Below, piece after piece: positions 1-8,519 of a stretch of 64,000 bases of DNA. How positions within the stretch are numbered: the first letter of the stretch is position 1; each line of letters begins with the position of its first letter. The notes under the pieces are model-generated. The model was not told the DNA's origin and made no database searches. It worked only from the letters and a program-made list of their open reading frames with translations. The position numbers and the translations under genes are program-made. The stretch is from an uncultured Sutterella sp. (GTDB lineage: Bacteria > Pseudomonadota > Gammaproteobacteria > Burkholderiales > Burkholderiaceae_F). Location: NCBI GenBank assembly GCA_905194315.1, contig CAJJRX010000002.1, positions 56,376-120,375 of the forward strand. Reading direction: 5' to 3'.

Positions 1-1
1 C

Positions 2-763
2 GGCGGGCTTTTTGCCGTGGATCCTGTTGTTGAGTCGGTAAAGTCCTGTCTCTCGGGCGGGCAGCCGTTTCAGGACGGGGTGCGGCACTTCAGCACTCTG
101 TTCATGTCCGCCGGTCTCAGGATTCATGTCGGGGCGATTCTGGCAGGCGGCTTCGGGGAGACACAAAACCGCCATCTCATCATCTCGAGTGATCTGCCGC
201 TCAGCCAGACGGTGCTCCGGGCAGTACTCACCCGACTCAGAACCGCACTCTTTCTGACCTACCGTCTGCACGGCGTTGATCATGCGGCAGACACCCTGGT
301 GCTTGCTGCCACCGGAAAAACACCGCTCACTTACAAAGCCTCTGATGAGGAGCTCACGGATATCGCAGCAGCCGCTTACGCCATGGCGGCAAAAACCCTT
401 CTTACACCGCTTTTTGAAAAAGAGGGCTGGACGCTGAGGCTGCGGGTGGCGGGTGCACAGAACGCTGAAGAGTGTGAGAAACTCATCACGGCGATAGCAG
501 GAGGAATCCGCCGCATACGCAATACAGACATGACGCCTGCGCAGCGCTGGCAGCTGCTCAGACTCAGTATCGCCCGTTCCGGCATAGACACCCTTGCCCG
601 CGAGGATCTCACGCTGATAACCCCGTCGGGCGTTCTCGTCGAGGAGGGAAGGCTCAACGCCGCGCCGGATGCGCAGGCACTCTGGCATTCGGTCTTCGAT
701 GCCGGTGAACCGCTCACCTGGCAGCTCGTTCGCGGAAGCGTTTCTCTTGAGGTAACACTCTAA
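2..763 (+). CDS. ArgJ-like protein, degenerate (5' end outside window)
   Basis: The frame is open to the window edge, so the true start lies upstream; GTG at 17 is only the first start codon inside. The protein follows the ArgJ fold (ornithine/glutamate acetyltransferase): a DAPLS-like block reads SDLPLS, the VDGDTSTNDTVLLLATG block reads VDHAADTLVLAATG, and ASDEELTDIAAAA and NAEECEKLITAIAG follow. The region that should hold the self-cleavage and nucleophile motif (KGSGM...NMATML) reads AGGFGETQNRHL, shorter and without the Thr. The usual DPNWGR block and the C-terminal end with NADYR are absent; the protein stops at SLEVTL. It sits before mutT, where argJ normally lies in this group. I infer a diverged, probably acetyltransferase-inactive ArgJ paralogue or a decaying gene. 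Confidence 0.6.
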   Translation, partial: GGLFAVDPVVESVKSCLSGGQPFQDGVRHFSTLFMSAGLRIHVGAILAGGFGETQNRHLIISSDLPLSQTVLRAVLTRLRTALFLTYRLHGVDHAADTLVLAATGKTPLTYKASDEELTDIAAAAYAMAAKTLLTPLFEKEGWTLRLRVAGAQNAEECEKLITAIAGGIRRIRNTDMTPAQRWQLLRLSIARSGIDTLAREDLTLITPSGVLVEEGRLNAAPDAQALWHSVFDAGEPLTWQLVRGSVSLEVTL

Positions 764-883
764 TCCTGAGGCTTTGCGAGTGGCAGCAGGAAATATCTGC
801 GCTAGAATGGCTGATGCGCGCGGCATTTTTCACCAGCCGCGCAGTACAGGTTTTCCACAGGCTTCACGAAGAGGGGTACAGAC

Positions 884-1564
884 GTGAGCGAGCAAAAAAT
901 TGTTGAGGTCGCCGTAGGCGTGTTGATTCGCGAAGATGGTCGCGTGCTGCTGGGCTCGCGCCCTGCAGGCAAGCCTTATGCGGGTTACTGGGAGTTTCCC
1001 GGCGGAAAACTCGAAGAGGGTGAAACAGTGCATGCGGCACTGGTTCGCGAGCTCAAAGAAGAGCTTGATATTTCGCTCTCCGACTCGTTTCCGTGGTTTG
1101 TGATGGAACACCGCTATGAGCATGCGCATGTTCGCCTGCATTTCTACCGCTCTCATGACTTTATCGGCACGCCGAAAGCCAAAGAAGGCCAGCAGTTCGG
1201 GTTCTTTGCGCCCCGGGAACGTCTGCCGGGTCTGCTTCTGCCGGTCGATGAACCGATTCTCAACCGGGTGGATCTGCCGGAGGTCTGGGAGGACGATATC
1301 GATCTGCTGACGCTCTCACGGCATGCGCTGCACGCTCAGGTTGTCCGTGAAAATACTCACCGTTTTGTCGGCGCCCGTGCAGAGACGGCCAACGATGTGC
1401 TCAAGGCTGTGGCCATGGGCTATGACTATGTGATTGTGCGCCCGGAACACTTCGAGGTGACACTGGTTCGCGGCGAACCCCGTCTGCCTGTTTATGTGGA
1501 AGGGGTGAGTGCTGCCGATCTGCGAGAGTGGCAGGACAGGGGCGCTCACGGCGTTAAGCCCTGA
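884..1564 (+). CDS. mutT: MutT-type Nudix hydrolase with C-terminal ThiE-like remnant
   Basis: Predicted 8-oxo-dGTP diphosphatase that cleans the nucleotide pool of oxidised guanine. The Nudix box is clear at about residues 39-61 (GGKLEEGE, then RELKEEL), after a beta strand VAVGVLIREDG typical of MutT. At 226 aa it is longer than the 130 aa E. coli MutT. The extra C-terminal part (about 140-220) contains VGARAETANDVLKAVAMG and DYVIVRPE, which looks like a shortened thiamine-phosphate synthase (TenI/ThiE) domain, as seen in many betaproteobacterial MutT proteins. The start is GTG, with GAGGGG at 871-876 as ribosome binding site. The gene ends in front of a strong hairpin terminator and faces yacG. 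Confidence 0.9.
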   Translation: MSEQKIVEVAVGVLIREDGRVLLGSRPAGKPYAGYWEFPGGKLEEGETVHAALVRELKEELDISLSDSFPWFVMEHRYEHAHVRLHFYRSHDFIGTPKAKEGQQFGFFAPRERLPGLLLPVDEPILNRVDLPEVWEDDIDLLTLSRHALHAQVVRENTHRFVGARAETANDVLKAVAMGYDYVIVRPEHFEVTLVRGEPRLPVYVEGVSAADLREWQDRGAHGVKP

Positions 1565-1583
1565 CCGGATCCGGGATGCTGAG

Positions 1584-1613
1584 AAAACGGCCGTCGAAAG
1601 ACGGCCGTTTTTT
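1584..1613 (+). terminator. Rho-independent terminator between mutT and yacG
   Basis: A 12 bp perfect inverted repeat (AAAACGGCCGTC / GACGGCCGTTTT) with a GAAA tetraloop is followed by a T run. The A run on the other side means it can also stop yacG transcription on the - strand. Confidence 0.9.
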
Positions 1614-1614
1614 G

Positions 1615-1839
1615 TCAGGACTGCGACTCTTTTGCCTTGAGTGTGGCAGCCGCAAGATTCTCCAGTTCCTCGGGCGGCAGTCTCATGGCCGAGCCCGGTT
1701 CACCTTCAATAACGTAGCTGTTGGAGGCCCATTCGCCTAAATCGATCAGACGGCACCGTTCAGAGCAGAACGGACGCCATGGGTTGTCTTTGCGGTATTC
1801 GATCTCCTTACCGCATGTGGGACATTTCACTTTTAACAT
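1615..1839 (-). CDS. yacG: DNA gyrase inhibitor YacG
   Basis: Small zinc protein of 74 aa, the usual size for YacG. The four zinc ligands are visible as CPTC near the N terminus and CSERC at about 26-30, followed by the family signature RLIDLGEWAS. E. coli YacG binds GyrB and inhibits gyrase. It is the last gene of the coaE-zapD-yacG group, the usual order in betaproteobacteria, and lies 35 bp after zapD. Confidence 0.93.
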   Translation of the reverse strand: MLKVKCPTCGKEIEYRKDNPWRPFCSERCRLIDLGEWASNSYVIEGEPGSAMRLPPEELENLAAATLKAKESQS

Positions 1840-1874
1840 GAGAATACTTCGGATAATCAGCAGAAATGCACAGT

Positions 1875-2654
1875 TTACTGAAGTGTGCAGATTTCCATTC
1901 TGAACGGGATGTTTTCACCGCGGATCGCATGGAGCTTGTCGTTTGCGTCGGGTCGGGTGAAGCGGATCCAGAGCATGTATTTGTTTGCGCTCACCTCAGG
2001 GATGGCGTTGGCGCTGCACGGAACCCATATCTGCGCGAGCGACGGAGAGGGGCGGTTGGACATCGGGTACTGGAACACGCCCTTATGGGCCACATAGTCA
2101 ACCGGTTCGTCACTTGAACGGAGGAACTTCAGAAGCAGTGCACAGGCATCGCGAATCGAGGAGAGCGGGCTGGCGTAGCCAATGAGCTCCTCACGGCGCA
2201 CTTCACACGGCTTGTGGAGCCAGTAGTGCAGCTGCGGGAGGTCAAACTCACACGTGCCACCGGCGATGGTCTGGCGGGTGCGGATGAGCTGCAGCCACTG
2301 ATTTTCGCGGATGCTCTGGCCGGTGCGTCCGACAGTGGCGGAGACTTCCTGCATCACATTTTTAATGCTCGCGAGACTCTCTTCGAGCGCATTCTGATTA
2401 ACAGCGGGATCGTCAAGAAACGAGGCCATGCGCTGACGCTGACGTTCGAGCTCCTGAATGAGTTCGTTTTTCAGATCCGAGCGGGCTGTGGCGTCAAGGA
2501 GGTCAAACAGAGCAGAGATGGCCGCCTGGTGGGCAACGGGGTCTTCCTGCTCACAGAACCACTCATAACGCTTGAAAAGGGCTTCCAGGCGAAGATAAGT
2601 GCGAATTTTCTCATTACAAGGAAATTCATAAAGCAGGTAACTCGATGCTGTCAT
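1875..2654 (-). CDS. zapD: Cell division protein ZapD
   Basis: ZapD cross-links FtsZ filaments and stabilises the Z ring in the cytoplasm. The frame is open for 21 more codons upstream, but family proteins begin at MTASSYLLYEFPCNEKIRT, so I place the start at 2654 (259 aa, family about 250). Family blocks include YEFPCNEKIR, RLEALF at about 25, and the C-terminal MLWIRF with a conserved Arg. The protein is mostly helical with a C-terminal beta domain. It lies between coaE and yacG, as in many gamma- and betaproteobacteria. Confidence 0.92.
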   Translation of the reverse strand: MTASSYLLYEFPCNEKIRTYLRLEALFKRYEWFCEQEDPVAHQAAISALFDLLDATARSDLKNELIQELERQRQRMASFLDDPAVNQNALEESLASIKNVMQEVSATVGRTGQSIRENQWLQLIRTRQTIAGGTCEFDLPQLHYWLHKPCEVRREELIGYASPLSSIRDACALLLKFLRSSDEPVDYVAHKGVFQYPMSNRPSPSLAQIWVPCSANAIPEVSANKYMLWIRFTRPDANDKLHAIRGENIPFRMEICTLQ

Positions 2655-2819
2655 GTCTGCGGCTTTCTTCTTATGTGGTCGGATAAGGGAGGCACTGCGA
2701 CAGTGGAGCCGCCGCACTGGCTCATGGTGGAGATTGACATCTTATTGACATTGTGCGCCAAATTGCGCGCACAATCAATACTCTTACAAAAAAATACCAC
2801 AGTACCCGGCACCTGAGGA

Positions 2820-3431
2820 TCATCCGGATGTGACTTCCGTCCATTTTTTGTATAGATCTGTGAGCGAGAGCAGAAACGACTGCGGATCGGCTTCATTGAC
2901 CACAACAGTGTCGGCGAGCTCGCGCATGCTGTCTGCCGGCATCTGCGCCCGGATAATCGCCTGCGCCTGCTCGCGGGAGAAGCCGTTACGTCTGGCCAGA
3001 CGGCCGATACGGGTCTCTTCCGAGGCGTCAATCATCAGAACCCGGTCGACCAGGTGGCGCCAGCGTTCGTTTTCAAGCAGCAGTGCACAGTCAAAAATGA
3101 CCAGCGGATGCGTTTTGGAGAGCGCTTCGATACGGCTGCGGGCCTCGTGCTCGATGAGCGGGTGCAGGAGCGACTCCAGTTTTTCTTTTGCAGCAGGATC
3201 GGAAAAGACGAGCGAGCGCATTTTTTGGCGGTCCATGGCGCCGGTCGCATCGATAAAGGTCTCTCCGAAGTGTTCTCTGACAGCCTGAGTGCCGGCAGCG
3301 CCGGGAGCGGTCAGCTCGTGAGCGATGCGGTCCGCATCAACGACGGGGATGCCCTGGTCCTGAAAGTAAGCCGAAGCGGTGCTTTTTCCTGAAGCGATGC
3401 CTCCTGTGAGGCCGATAACTGCGTGAAGCAT
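2820..3431 (-). CDS. coaE: Dephospho-CoA kinase
   Basis: Last step of coenzyme A synthesis: ATP-dependent phosphorylation of the 3' hydroxyl of dephospho-CoA. The P-loop GGIASGKST starts at about residue 9 of the chosen start, followed by DADRIAHEL and HPLI, both typical of CoaE. I use ATG at 3431 because MLHAVIGLTGG matches the family N terminus; an in-frame start 30 bp upstream would add an unusual extension. The length of 203 aa fits the family. A gap of 165 bp separates it from zapD, and I see no gene in that gap. Confidence 0.95.
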   Translation of the reverse strand: MLHAVIGLTGGIASGKSTASAYFQDQGIPVVDADRIAHELTAPGAAGTQAVREHFGETFIDATGAMDRQKMRSLVFSDPAAKEKLESLLHPLIEHEARSRIEALSKTHPLVIFDCALLLENERWRHLVDRVLMIDASEETRIGRLARRNGFSREQAQAIIRAQMPADSMRELADTVVVNEADPQSFLLSLTDLYKKWTEVTSG

Positions 3432-3520
3432 GTCTGTGCGTTTTTTCCGGGATAGTGACAAAAAACCACTTTAACAGATTTGAACCGGTGTAGTGTGCTG
3501 TGCGGAAGGCGGGAGAAGAC

Positions 3521-3562
3521 AAAAAAAAGAAGGAACTGCTCAAATGAGCGGTTCCTTCTTTT
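3521..3562 (-). terminator. Terminator downstream of tRNA-Pro
   Basis: Read on the - strand, a stem of about 12 bp (AAAAGAAGGAAC / GTTCCTTCTTTT), extended with one mismatch, ends in a long T run. It sits just after the CCA end of the tRNA. Confidence 0.85.
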
Positions 3563-3569
3563 AGAAATC

Positions 3570-3646
<77 letters not shown>

Positions 3647-3775
3647 AATTTTTTCTCTAATGAAGCATCAGAGGAACGGAAGTATATCAGACTTTTTTGT
3701 GTTTGTGTTGAAGAAGAAAAACGAAAGCAGAAATTTTTTCTTTTTTTCCTCTCACTCTCACCGGATTGCTAGCTC

Positions 3776-4774
3776 TCAGCTGTTGCGTTCGACCGTGTAG
3801 GTGAGCAGTCCGATGAGCGAGGCACGGTAGGGCGTCTCAGGCAGCACGGAAAGCGCACGGGCACCGCGCTCGAGTTCCTGACGGGCGCGCTCACGGCAGC
3901 GGCTGAGTGCATCCGAGCGGGTAATGATGCCGGAGATGAGCTCAAAGTCACCGTCGCCTTCGCGGATGGCCCTGTCAATGATTGCGCGTTCCGCATCCGT
4001 GGCGCTCTGCCGGGCGTAAAGCAGAGGCAGTGTCACCTTGCCTTCGCGCAGATCCGCACCCAGATTCTTTCCGATTTCTGCACTCACCCCCTGATAGTCG
4101 AGCATATCGTCAGCGATCTGGAAGGCGTTGCCGAGCGCGAGCGCATAAGTGCAGACCGCCTCAAGAGCCTGAGGCGACGCGTCGGCAATGGCGGCAGCCA
4201 TGCGGGCAGCGGCCTCAAAAAGGCAGGCGGTCTTGCGTTCGATCACCTGAAAGTAACGGGTTTCGTCAACTTCGGGGTCATGGGCGTTGGCCATCTGAAT
4301 CACTTCCCCCTCGCTGAGGCGGTTGGCGGCATCCGAGAGTGCCTGCATGACCTTCAGATTGCCCGCCTGCACCATCATCTGGAAAGAGCGCGTGTACAGG
4401 AAGTCCCCGACGAGCACCGCTACGCCGTTGCCCCAGCGGCTGTTGGCTGTCGGACGTCCGCGGCGCATATCACTCTCATCGACCACGTCATCGTGCATGA
4501 GCGTGGCGGTATGCAGCAGCTCGATCGTAGCACCGAGATAGCGGTGCAGCTCACCCTCGTAGCCGAGCGCCCGGGCGATGAGCATCAGCAGTGCCGGACG
4601 CATACGCTTGCCGCCTGCACCCACAATGTACTCACTGATTTCCTTCATGCGCGGAACATCGCTCTCGAGCTCGGCCATGATGATGCGTTTGACAGCCTGC
4701 ATGTCCTCAGCGATGGGCGCAAGGAGCTGTTGAACCAGGACTTTTGGATCCGTTTGGGCGTTTTGTTCAGACAT
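3776..4774 (-). CDS. ispB: Octaprenyl diphosphate synthase
   Basis: Trans-prenyltransferase that extends farnesyl diphosphate with isopentenyl diphosphate to make the ubiquinone/menaquinone side chain. The first Asp-rich motif reads DDVVDESDMRRG and the second DDMLD (both DDxxD), with GGKRMRP near the N terminus. Length from the chosen ATG (4774, MSEQNAQTD) is 332 aa, close to E. coli IspB (323). A longer in-frame start 45 bp upstream is possible but not family-like. It is divergent from rplU-rpmA-obg, the standard arrangement. Confidence 0.92.
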   Translation of the reverse strand: MSEQNAQTDPKVLVQQLLAPIAEDMQAVKRIIMAELESDVPRMKEISEYIVGAGGKRMRPALLMLIARALGYEGELHRYLGATIELLHTATLMHDDVVDESDMRRGRPTANSRWGNGVAVLVGDFLYTRSFQMMVQAGNLKVMQALSDAANRLSEGEVIQMANAHDPEVDETRYFQVIERKTACLFEAAARMAAAIADASPQALEAVCTYALALGNAFQIADDMLDYQGVSAEIGKNLGADLREGKVTLPLLYARQSATDAERAIIDRAIREGDGDFELISGIITRSDALSRCRERARQELERGARALSVLPETPYRASLIGLLTYTVERNS

Positions 4775-4866
4775 AGATTCTTGTGGTAATGTGGGTTGAC
4801 GGTTAAGGCAGGTGCGCACAGTATAACCAGGTCATCCCGGGTGCTGTGCGTTCTGTTCAGAGAGGC

Positions 4867-4896
4867 ATTGTAGCGCAGAAAAAATAGGGATTTCAC
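4867..4896 (-). promoter_or_regulatory. Predicted ispB promoter
   Basis: On the - strand, GTGAAA (-35), 18 nt and TACAAT (-10) lie about 95 bp before ispB. The -10 is good and the -35 moderate. It is back to back with the rplU promoter. Confidence 0.5.
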
Positions 4897-4925
4897 TTGA
4901 CTTGGGGAGAAAAACTCCTCATAAT
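4897..4925 (+). promoter_or_regulatory. Predicted rplU-rpmA promoter
   Basis: TTGACT, 17 nt and CATAAT form a near-consensus sigma70 promoter. It leaves a leader of about 140 nt before rplU, in which an L21-type autoregulatory structure could lie; I could not define one. Confidence 0.75.
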
Positions 4926-5070
4926 TGCGTTTTTCCACGCACACGCGTGACGTGTATGGATTTCATGTGAGGGGTGCCCTCAGACATACCGTCCGCTATT
5001 ACAAAAAGGTTTTGCGAGTCAGGCCGGAATTTTCAGCGCTGACCCAAGCAAAACGGGCGAGGTTTATTAC

Positions 5071-5382
5071 ATGTACGCAATTATCAAAACTGGCGGTAAG
5101 CAGTACCGCGTTTCTGTTGGCGACAAGCTCAAGGTTGAAACCCTCGAAGCTGAAGCCGGCGCTCAGGTGACTCTCACTGAAGTCCTGGCCATCAGCGATG
5201 ATCAGGGCCTGAAAGTTGGTAACCCCACTCTCGCCGGTGCTACCGTGACGGCTACCGTCCTTTCCCACGGTCGTGGTGACAAGGTCCGTATCTTCAAGTT
5301 CCGTCGTCGTAAGCACTCCATGAAGTCTGGCGGCCATCGTCAGAACTACACCGAGCTCAAGATCGACGCGATCGCGGCTTAA
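5071..5382 (+). CDS. rplU: Large ribosomal subunit protein bL21
   Basis: L21 is a 50S subunit protein that binds 23S rRNA. The N terminus MYAIIKTGGKQYRVSVGD and the C-terminal basic part KFRRRKHSMKSGGHRQ are diagnostic. The length of 103 aa is exactly that of the family. It heads an operon with rpmA, 34 bp downstream, and is read from a strong promoter at 4897-4925. Codon use is that of a highly expressed gene. Confidence 0.98.
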   Translation: MYAIIKTGGKQYRVSVGDKLKVETLEAEAGAQVTLTEVLAISDDQGLKVGNPTLAGATVTATVLSHGRGDKVRIFKFRRRKHSMKSGGHRQNYTELKIDAIAA

Positions 5383-5416
5383 TCTGTTAACCGACTTTTT
5401 ATAGAGAAGTACTAAA

Positions 5417-5680
5417 ATGGCACATAAAAAAGGTGGCGGTTCTACCCGCAACGGTCGTGACTCCAAGGCAAAGCGCCTTGGTGTGAAGGTTTTCGGCAAC
5501 GCTAACGTGAACGCTGGTGGCATCATCGTTCGTCAGCGCGGCACGAAGTTCCACGCTGGTGACAATGTCGGCATGGGCAAGGACTACACGCTTTTCGCTC
5601 TCGTTGACGGCGTGGTCAAGTTTGAAGTCAAAGGCGCCCTCAACCGCCAGTACGTGAAGGTTGAACCGGTCTCTGCCTAA
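5417..5680 (+). CDS. rpmA: Large ribosomal subunit protein bL27
   Basis: L27 lies near the peptidyl transferase centre of the 50S subunit, reached by its N-terminal tail. The sequence MAHKKGGGSTRNGRDS and RQRGTKFHAGDNVG identify it. At 87 aa it has the usual proteobacterial form without the Firmicutes N-terminal cleavage extension. It follows rplU, and the terminator after it separates the ribosomal pair from obg. Confidence 0.98.
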   Translation: MAHKKGGGSTRNGRDSKAKRLGVKVFGNANVNAGGIIVRQRGTKFHAGDNVGMGKDYTLFALVDGVVKFEVKGALNRQYVKVEPVSA

Positions 5681-5741
5681 TCAGGGCAGAACAGGTGCAG
5701 GGCTCCTCTGAGACGCCTGCACCTGAGATGGTTTGATCCAT

Positions 5742-5773
5742 AAGCCCAGCAGGTTTTCCCTCTGGGCTTTTCT
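5742..5773 (+). terminator. Terminator after rpmA
   Basis: The stem AAGCCCAG / CTGGGCTT has a 12 nt loop and is followed by TTCT. A second inverted repeat just upstream (CAGGTGCAG with CTGCACCTG, 5692-5725) could reinforce it. Confidence 0.7.
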
Positions 5774-5904
5774 GTTGTTTGCACACGCCTTTGTGGAAAG
5801 GTAAAAGCCTGAAACTGATGCATTAACTCTGCAGACCTGCTATTGTGTGCAACGAAAAAAGACACAGATAACTTTTTTTCGAAAAACTCTCCCGAGGTAC
5901 GATT

Positions 5905-6969
5905 GTGAAGTTTGTTGACGAAGCAAAAATTGAAGTCCAAGGCGGTAAGGGCGGCAACGGTGCAGCAAGCTTCCGTCGCGAAAAGTTTATTCCGAAAGGC
6001 GGTCCCGACGGCGGGGACGGCGGTCGCGGCGGATCGGTTTACGCCATTGCTGACCGTAACATCAATACGCTTGTGGACTACCGCTATACGCGCAAGTTTT
6101 TTGCCCCCAACGGGGAAAACGGCCGCGGGGCTGACTGCTACGGTGCCGGCGGTGCCGATATCGAGCTGCGTATGCCTGTGGGCACCCTGATCCGCGATAC
6201 GGACACCGGGGAGGTGATTGCCGACCTCAACTCGCATGGCGCGCGTGCACTGCTCGCTGCCGGCGGCAAAGGCGGTCTTGGCAACCTGCACTTCAAGAGC
6301 TCGATTAACCGTGCGCCGAAACAGGCCACGCCGGGTGAGCCCGGGCAGTACCGCTCTCTTGAACTGGAGCTGCAGGTGCTCGCCGATGTGGGGTTGCTGG
6401 GCATGCCTAACGCAGGCAAGTCGACGTTTATTACCGCCGTCTCGAATGCCCGCCCCAAGATTGCGGACTATCCCTTTACAACACTGCACCCGCATCTGGG
6501 TGTGGTACGCGTGGGACCCGAGCAGAGCTTTGTGCTCGCCGACGTTCCCGGACTTATTGAAGGGGCTGCGGAAGGTGCCGGTCTCGGTCATCTCTTCCTG
6601 CGCCATCTCTCGCGTACCCGCATCCTCCTGCATGTGATCGACGCGGCGCCCTTTGATACGGAAAGTGATCCGATCGCTCAGGCGCGCGCTCTGGTGGCTG
6701 AATTAGAAAAGTACGATCCGGCTCTGGCGGCAAAACCGCGCTGGATTGTGATCAACAAGATTGACCTGGTTGATGAAAGTGAACGTGAAGCGCTTGTTGA
6801 GCGCTACCGTGAAGCGCTCGCACCCGATGGTGAACCGCTCTATGTGATTTCTGCGGCTACCCGTCAGGGCTGTGAGGAACTTGTGAATGCGCTTGCTCAG
6901 AAGGTTGACGAAGATCGCCGCAGCGAAGTCGCATTCATTGATGATGAACGGTTCAACCCGGCTGACTGA
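5905..6969 (+). CDS. obg: GTPase Obg/CgtA
   Basis: Essential GTPase of 50S subunit assembly and stress signalling. The Gly-rich Obg domain spans about residues 1-158 (GGKGGNGAASFRREKF, GGDGGRGG). The G domain follows with GMPNAGKS at 166-173, the switch region YPFTTLHPHLG, DVPG at 213-216 and NKIDL at about 284. At 354 aa it carries only a short acidic tail instead of the long C-terminal domain of some species. The start is GTG with AGG upstream. The position after rplU-rpmA is conserved across bacteria. Confidence 0.97.
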   Translation: MKFVDEAKIEVQGGKGGNGAASFRREKFIPKGGPDGGDGGRGGSVYAIADRNINTLVDYRYTRKFFAPNGENGRGADCYGAGGADIELRMPVGTLIRDTDTGEVIADLNSHGARALLAAGGKGGLGNLHFKSSINRAPKQATPGEPGQYRSLELELQVLADVGLLGMPNAGKSTFITAVSNARPKIADYPFTTLHPHLGVVRVGPEQSFVLADVPGLIEGAAEGAGLGHLFLRHLSRTRILLHVIDAAPFDTESDPIAQARALVAELEKYDPALAAKPRWIVINKIDLVDESEREALVERYREALAPDGEPLYVISAATRQGCEELVNALAQKVDEDRRSEVAFIDDERFNPAD

Positions 6970-6980
6970 AAATAATCCCG

Positions 6981-7016
6981 AAGGAAGCTCTCCCGTAGCG
7001 GCGAGTTTCCTTTTTT
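6981..7016 (+). terminator. Terminator after obg
   Basis: The stem AAGGAAGCTC / GAGTTTCCTT is 10 bp with one G-T pair, has a 12 nt loop and is followed by a T run. Confidence 0.75.
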
Positions 7017-7066
7017 CATTTTGACTTTTCCTTTTTACCATTCTTACTTTTCAAAGGTACGCAATC

Positions 7067-8377
7067 ATGTCCTCATGGTTAGAGACTTACTTCAAATTGA
7101 AGGATCATGACACCACCGTTTCACAGGAAGTGTTCGCCGGTATCACGACCTTCATGGCGATGGCCTATCTGATTTTCGTGGTTCCCGGCATGCTCGCTGA
7201 CGGCGGCATGCCCAAGGATGCCGTGGTCGGATCCACCATTCTGGTGACGATCTTCATCACACTGCTGATGGGGCTCTGGGCGAAATATCCTGTCGGTGTC
7301 GCTCCCGGACTTGGCATTACCGCCTTCTTCGCCTACTACGTCTGCGGTCCGGCCGGCTATACCTGGCAGGCCGGTCTCGGTGCGGTGTTTATCTCCGGTA
7401 TCGTTTTCTTCCTCCTGACGGTGACCCGTATCCGCCAGTACATCGTCAATGCCGTCCCGCTTGATCTCAAGCTCGCCATTGTCGTGGGTATCGGTTCGTT
7501 CATCGCGCTCATCGGTCTGAAAAACGGCGGCATCGTGGTGAAGGATCCGAGCACCTTTGTGACGCTCGGCAACATCACCACCCCCGAAGTGCTGCTCTTT
7601 ATCTTCGGCTTTTTCTTCACCAGCACCCTGATGATCCTGAAGTTCCGTGCCGCCATGCTGCTCGGGATTATCGTGACGACCATCCTCGGTATCGCCTGCG
7701 GTGTGACGGAACTCCCGAAGGGCAGCTGGGTCTCGTTCACTCTGCCCGATATTTCCGGCACGTTCATGCAGATGGACCTCAAGGGGGCGCTCTCGCACGG
7801 TCTGATCAGCATTATCTTCACGCTGACGATGGTTGACCTGTTTGACAACATGGGTGTGCTGATCGGTCTTGCCCGCAAGTGCGGCTTCATGCAGCCTGAT
7901 GGCGAAATCCGCAACCTCGACAAGGCATTCATCACCGACAGCGTCGGTACGATGTTCTCGGCCGTGTGCGGTACGACGACTGCCACGAGCTATCTGGAAA
8001 GCGCGGCCGGTGTTGCCGCCGGCGGCCGTACGGGTCTGACTGCGGTGGTGACGGCGCTCTGCTTTATTGCCGCGCTCTTTTTCATCCCGCTCGTTGGCAT
8101 CGTGCCGAGCTATGCCACCAGCCCTGTGCTTGTGATCGTCGGCGCTCTGATGATGCAGGAAGTCGTGAATATCCGCTTTGACAAGCTTGAAGTGGCCATC
8201 CCGGCGTTCCTTACCATCGTTGTGATGCCGTTCACTTTCAACATTGCCACTGGCTTCGGTTTCGGCTTCATCAGCTATGCGCTCCTGCATCTGCTCTCGG
8301 GCAAATGGCGTGAAGTCACCCCCTTCATGTACCTCATCGCCCTGTGCTTTGTGGTGAATTTTGTTATGCGAGCCTAG
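7067..8377 (+). CDS. NCS2 family purine (adenine/guanine/hypoxanthine) permease
   Basis: Polytopic inner-membrane permease of the AzgA/GhxP branch of the NCS2 family, which imports purine bases with protons. Family features are the N-terminal YFKLKDHDTTVSQEVFAGIT, GITAFFAYYVC, VDLFDNMGVLIG in the core (substrate-site Asp) and TSYLESAAGVAAGGRTGLT. The length of 436 aa and about 12-14 hydrophobic segments fit. It is flanked by terminators, so it is probably a single-gene unit. I see no purine riboswitch in the 97 bp before it. Exact substrate cannot be told from sequence alone. Confidence 0.9.
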   Translation: MSSWLETYFKLKDHDTTVSQEVFAGITTFMAMAYLIFVVPGMLADGGMPKDAVVGSTILVTIFITLLMGLWAKYPVGVAPGLGITAFFAYYVCGPAGYTWQAGLGAVFISGIVFFLLTVTRIRQYIVNAVPLDLKLAIVVGIGSFIALIGLKNGGIVVKDPSTFVTLGNITTPEVLLFIFGFFFTSTLMILKFRAAMLLGIIVTTILGIACGVTELPKGSWVSFTLPDISGTFMQMDLKGALSHGLISIIFTLTMVDLFDNMGVLIGLARKCGFMQPDGEIRNLDKAFITDSVGTMFSAVCGTTTATSYLESAAGVAAGGRTGLTAVVTALCFIAALFFIPLVGIVPSYATSPVLVIVGALMMQEVVNIRFDKLEVAIPAFLTIVVMPFTFNIATGFGFGFISYALLHLLSGKWREVTPFMYLIALCFVVNFVMRA

Positions 8378-8425
8378 TCTTTTCCTTGCACAGAGCAGGG
8401 GAAATTCTCTAAACTCGTATTACCC

Positions 8426-8467
8426 AAGACCGTTCTCTGGCTGTCGGCTGGCGAACGGTCTTTTTTT
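8426..8467 (+). terminator. Terminator after the purine permease
   Basis: A perfect 10 bp stem (AAGACCGTTC / GAACGGTCTT) with a 17 nt loop is followed by a run of T. Confidence 0.85.
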
Positions 8468-8519
8468 GAGAATTCAATGCATTCAAGACCGATGCAGGTC
8501 ACTACCGGGAGAATGAGAG

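Noticed and set aside
6970..7066. Purine riboswitch before the NCS2 permease
   Set aside because: The gap is short, holds the obg terminator and lacks the conserved purine aptamer loops.
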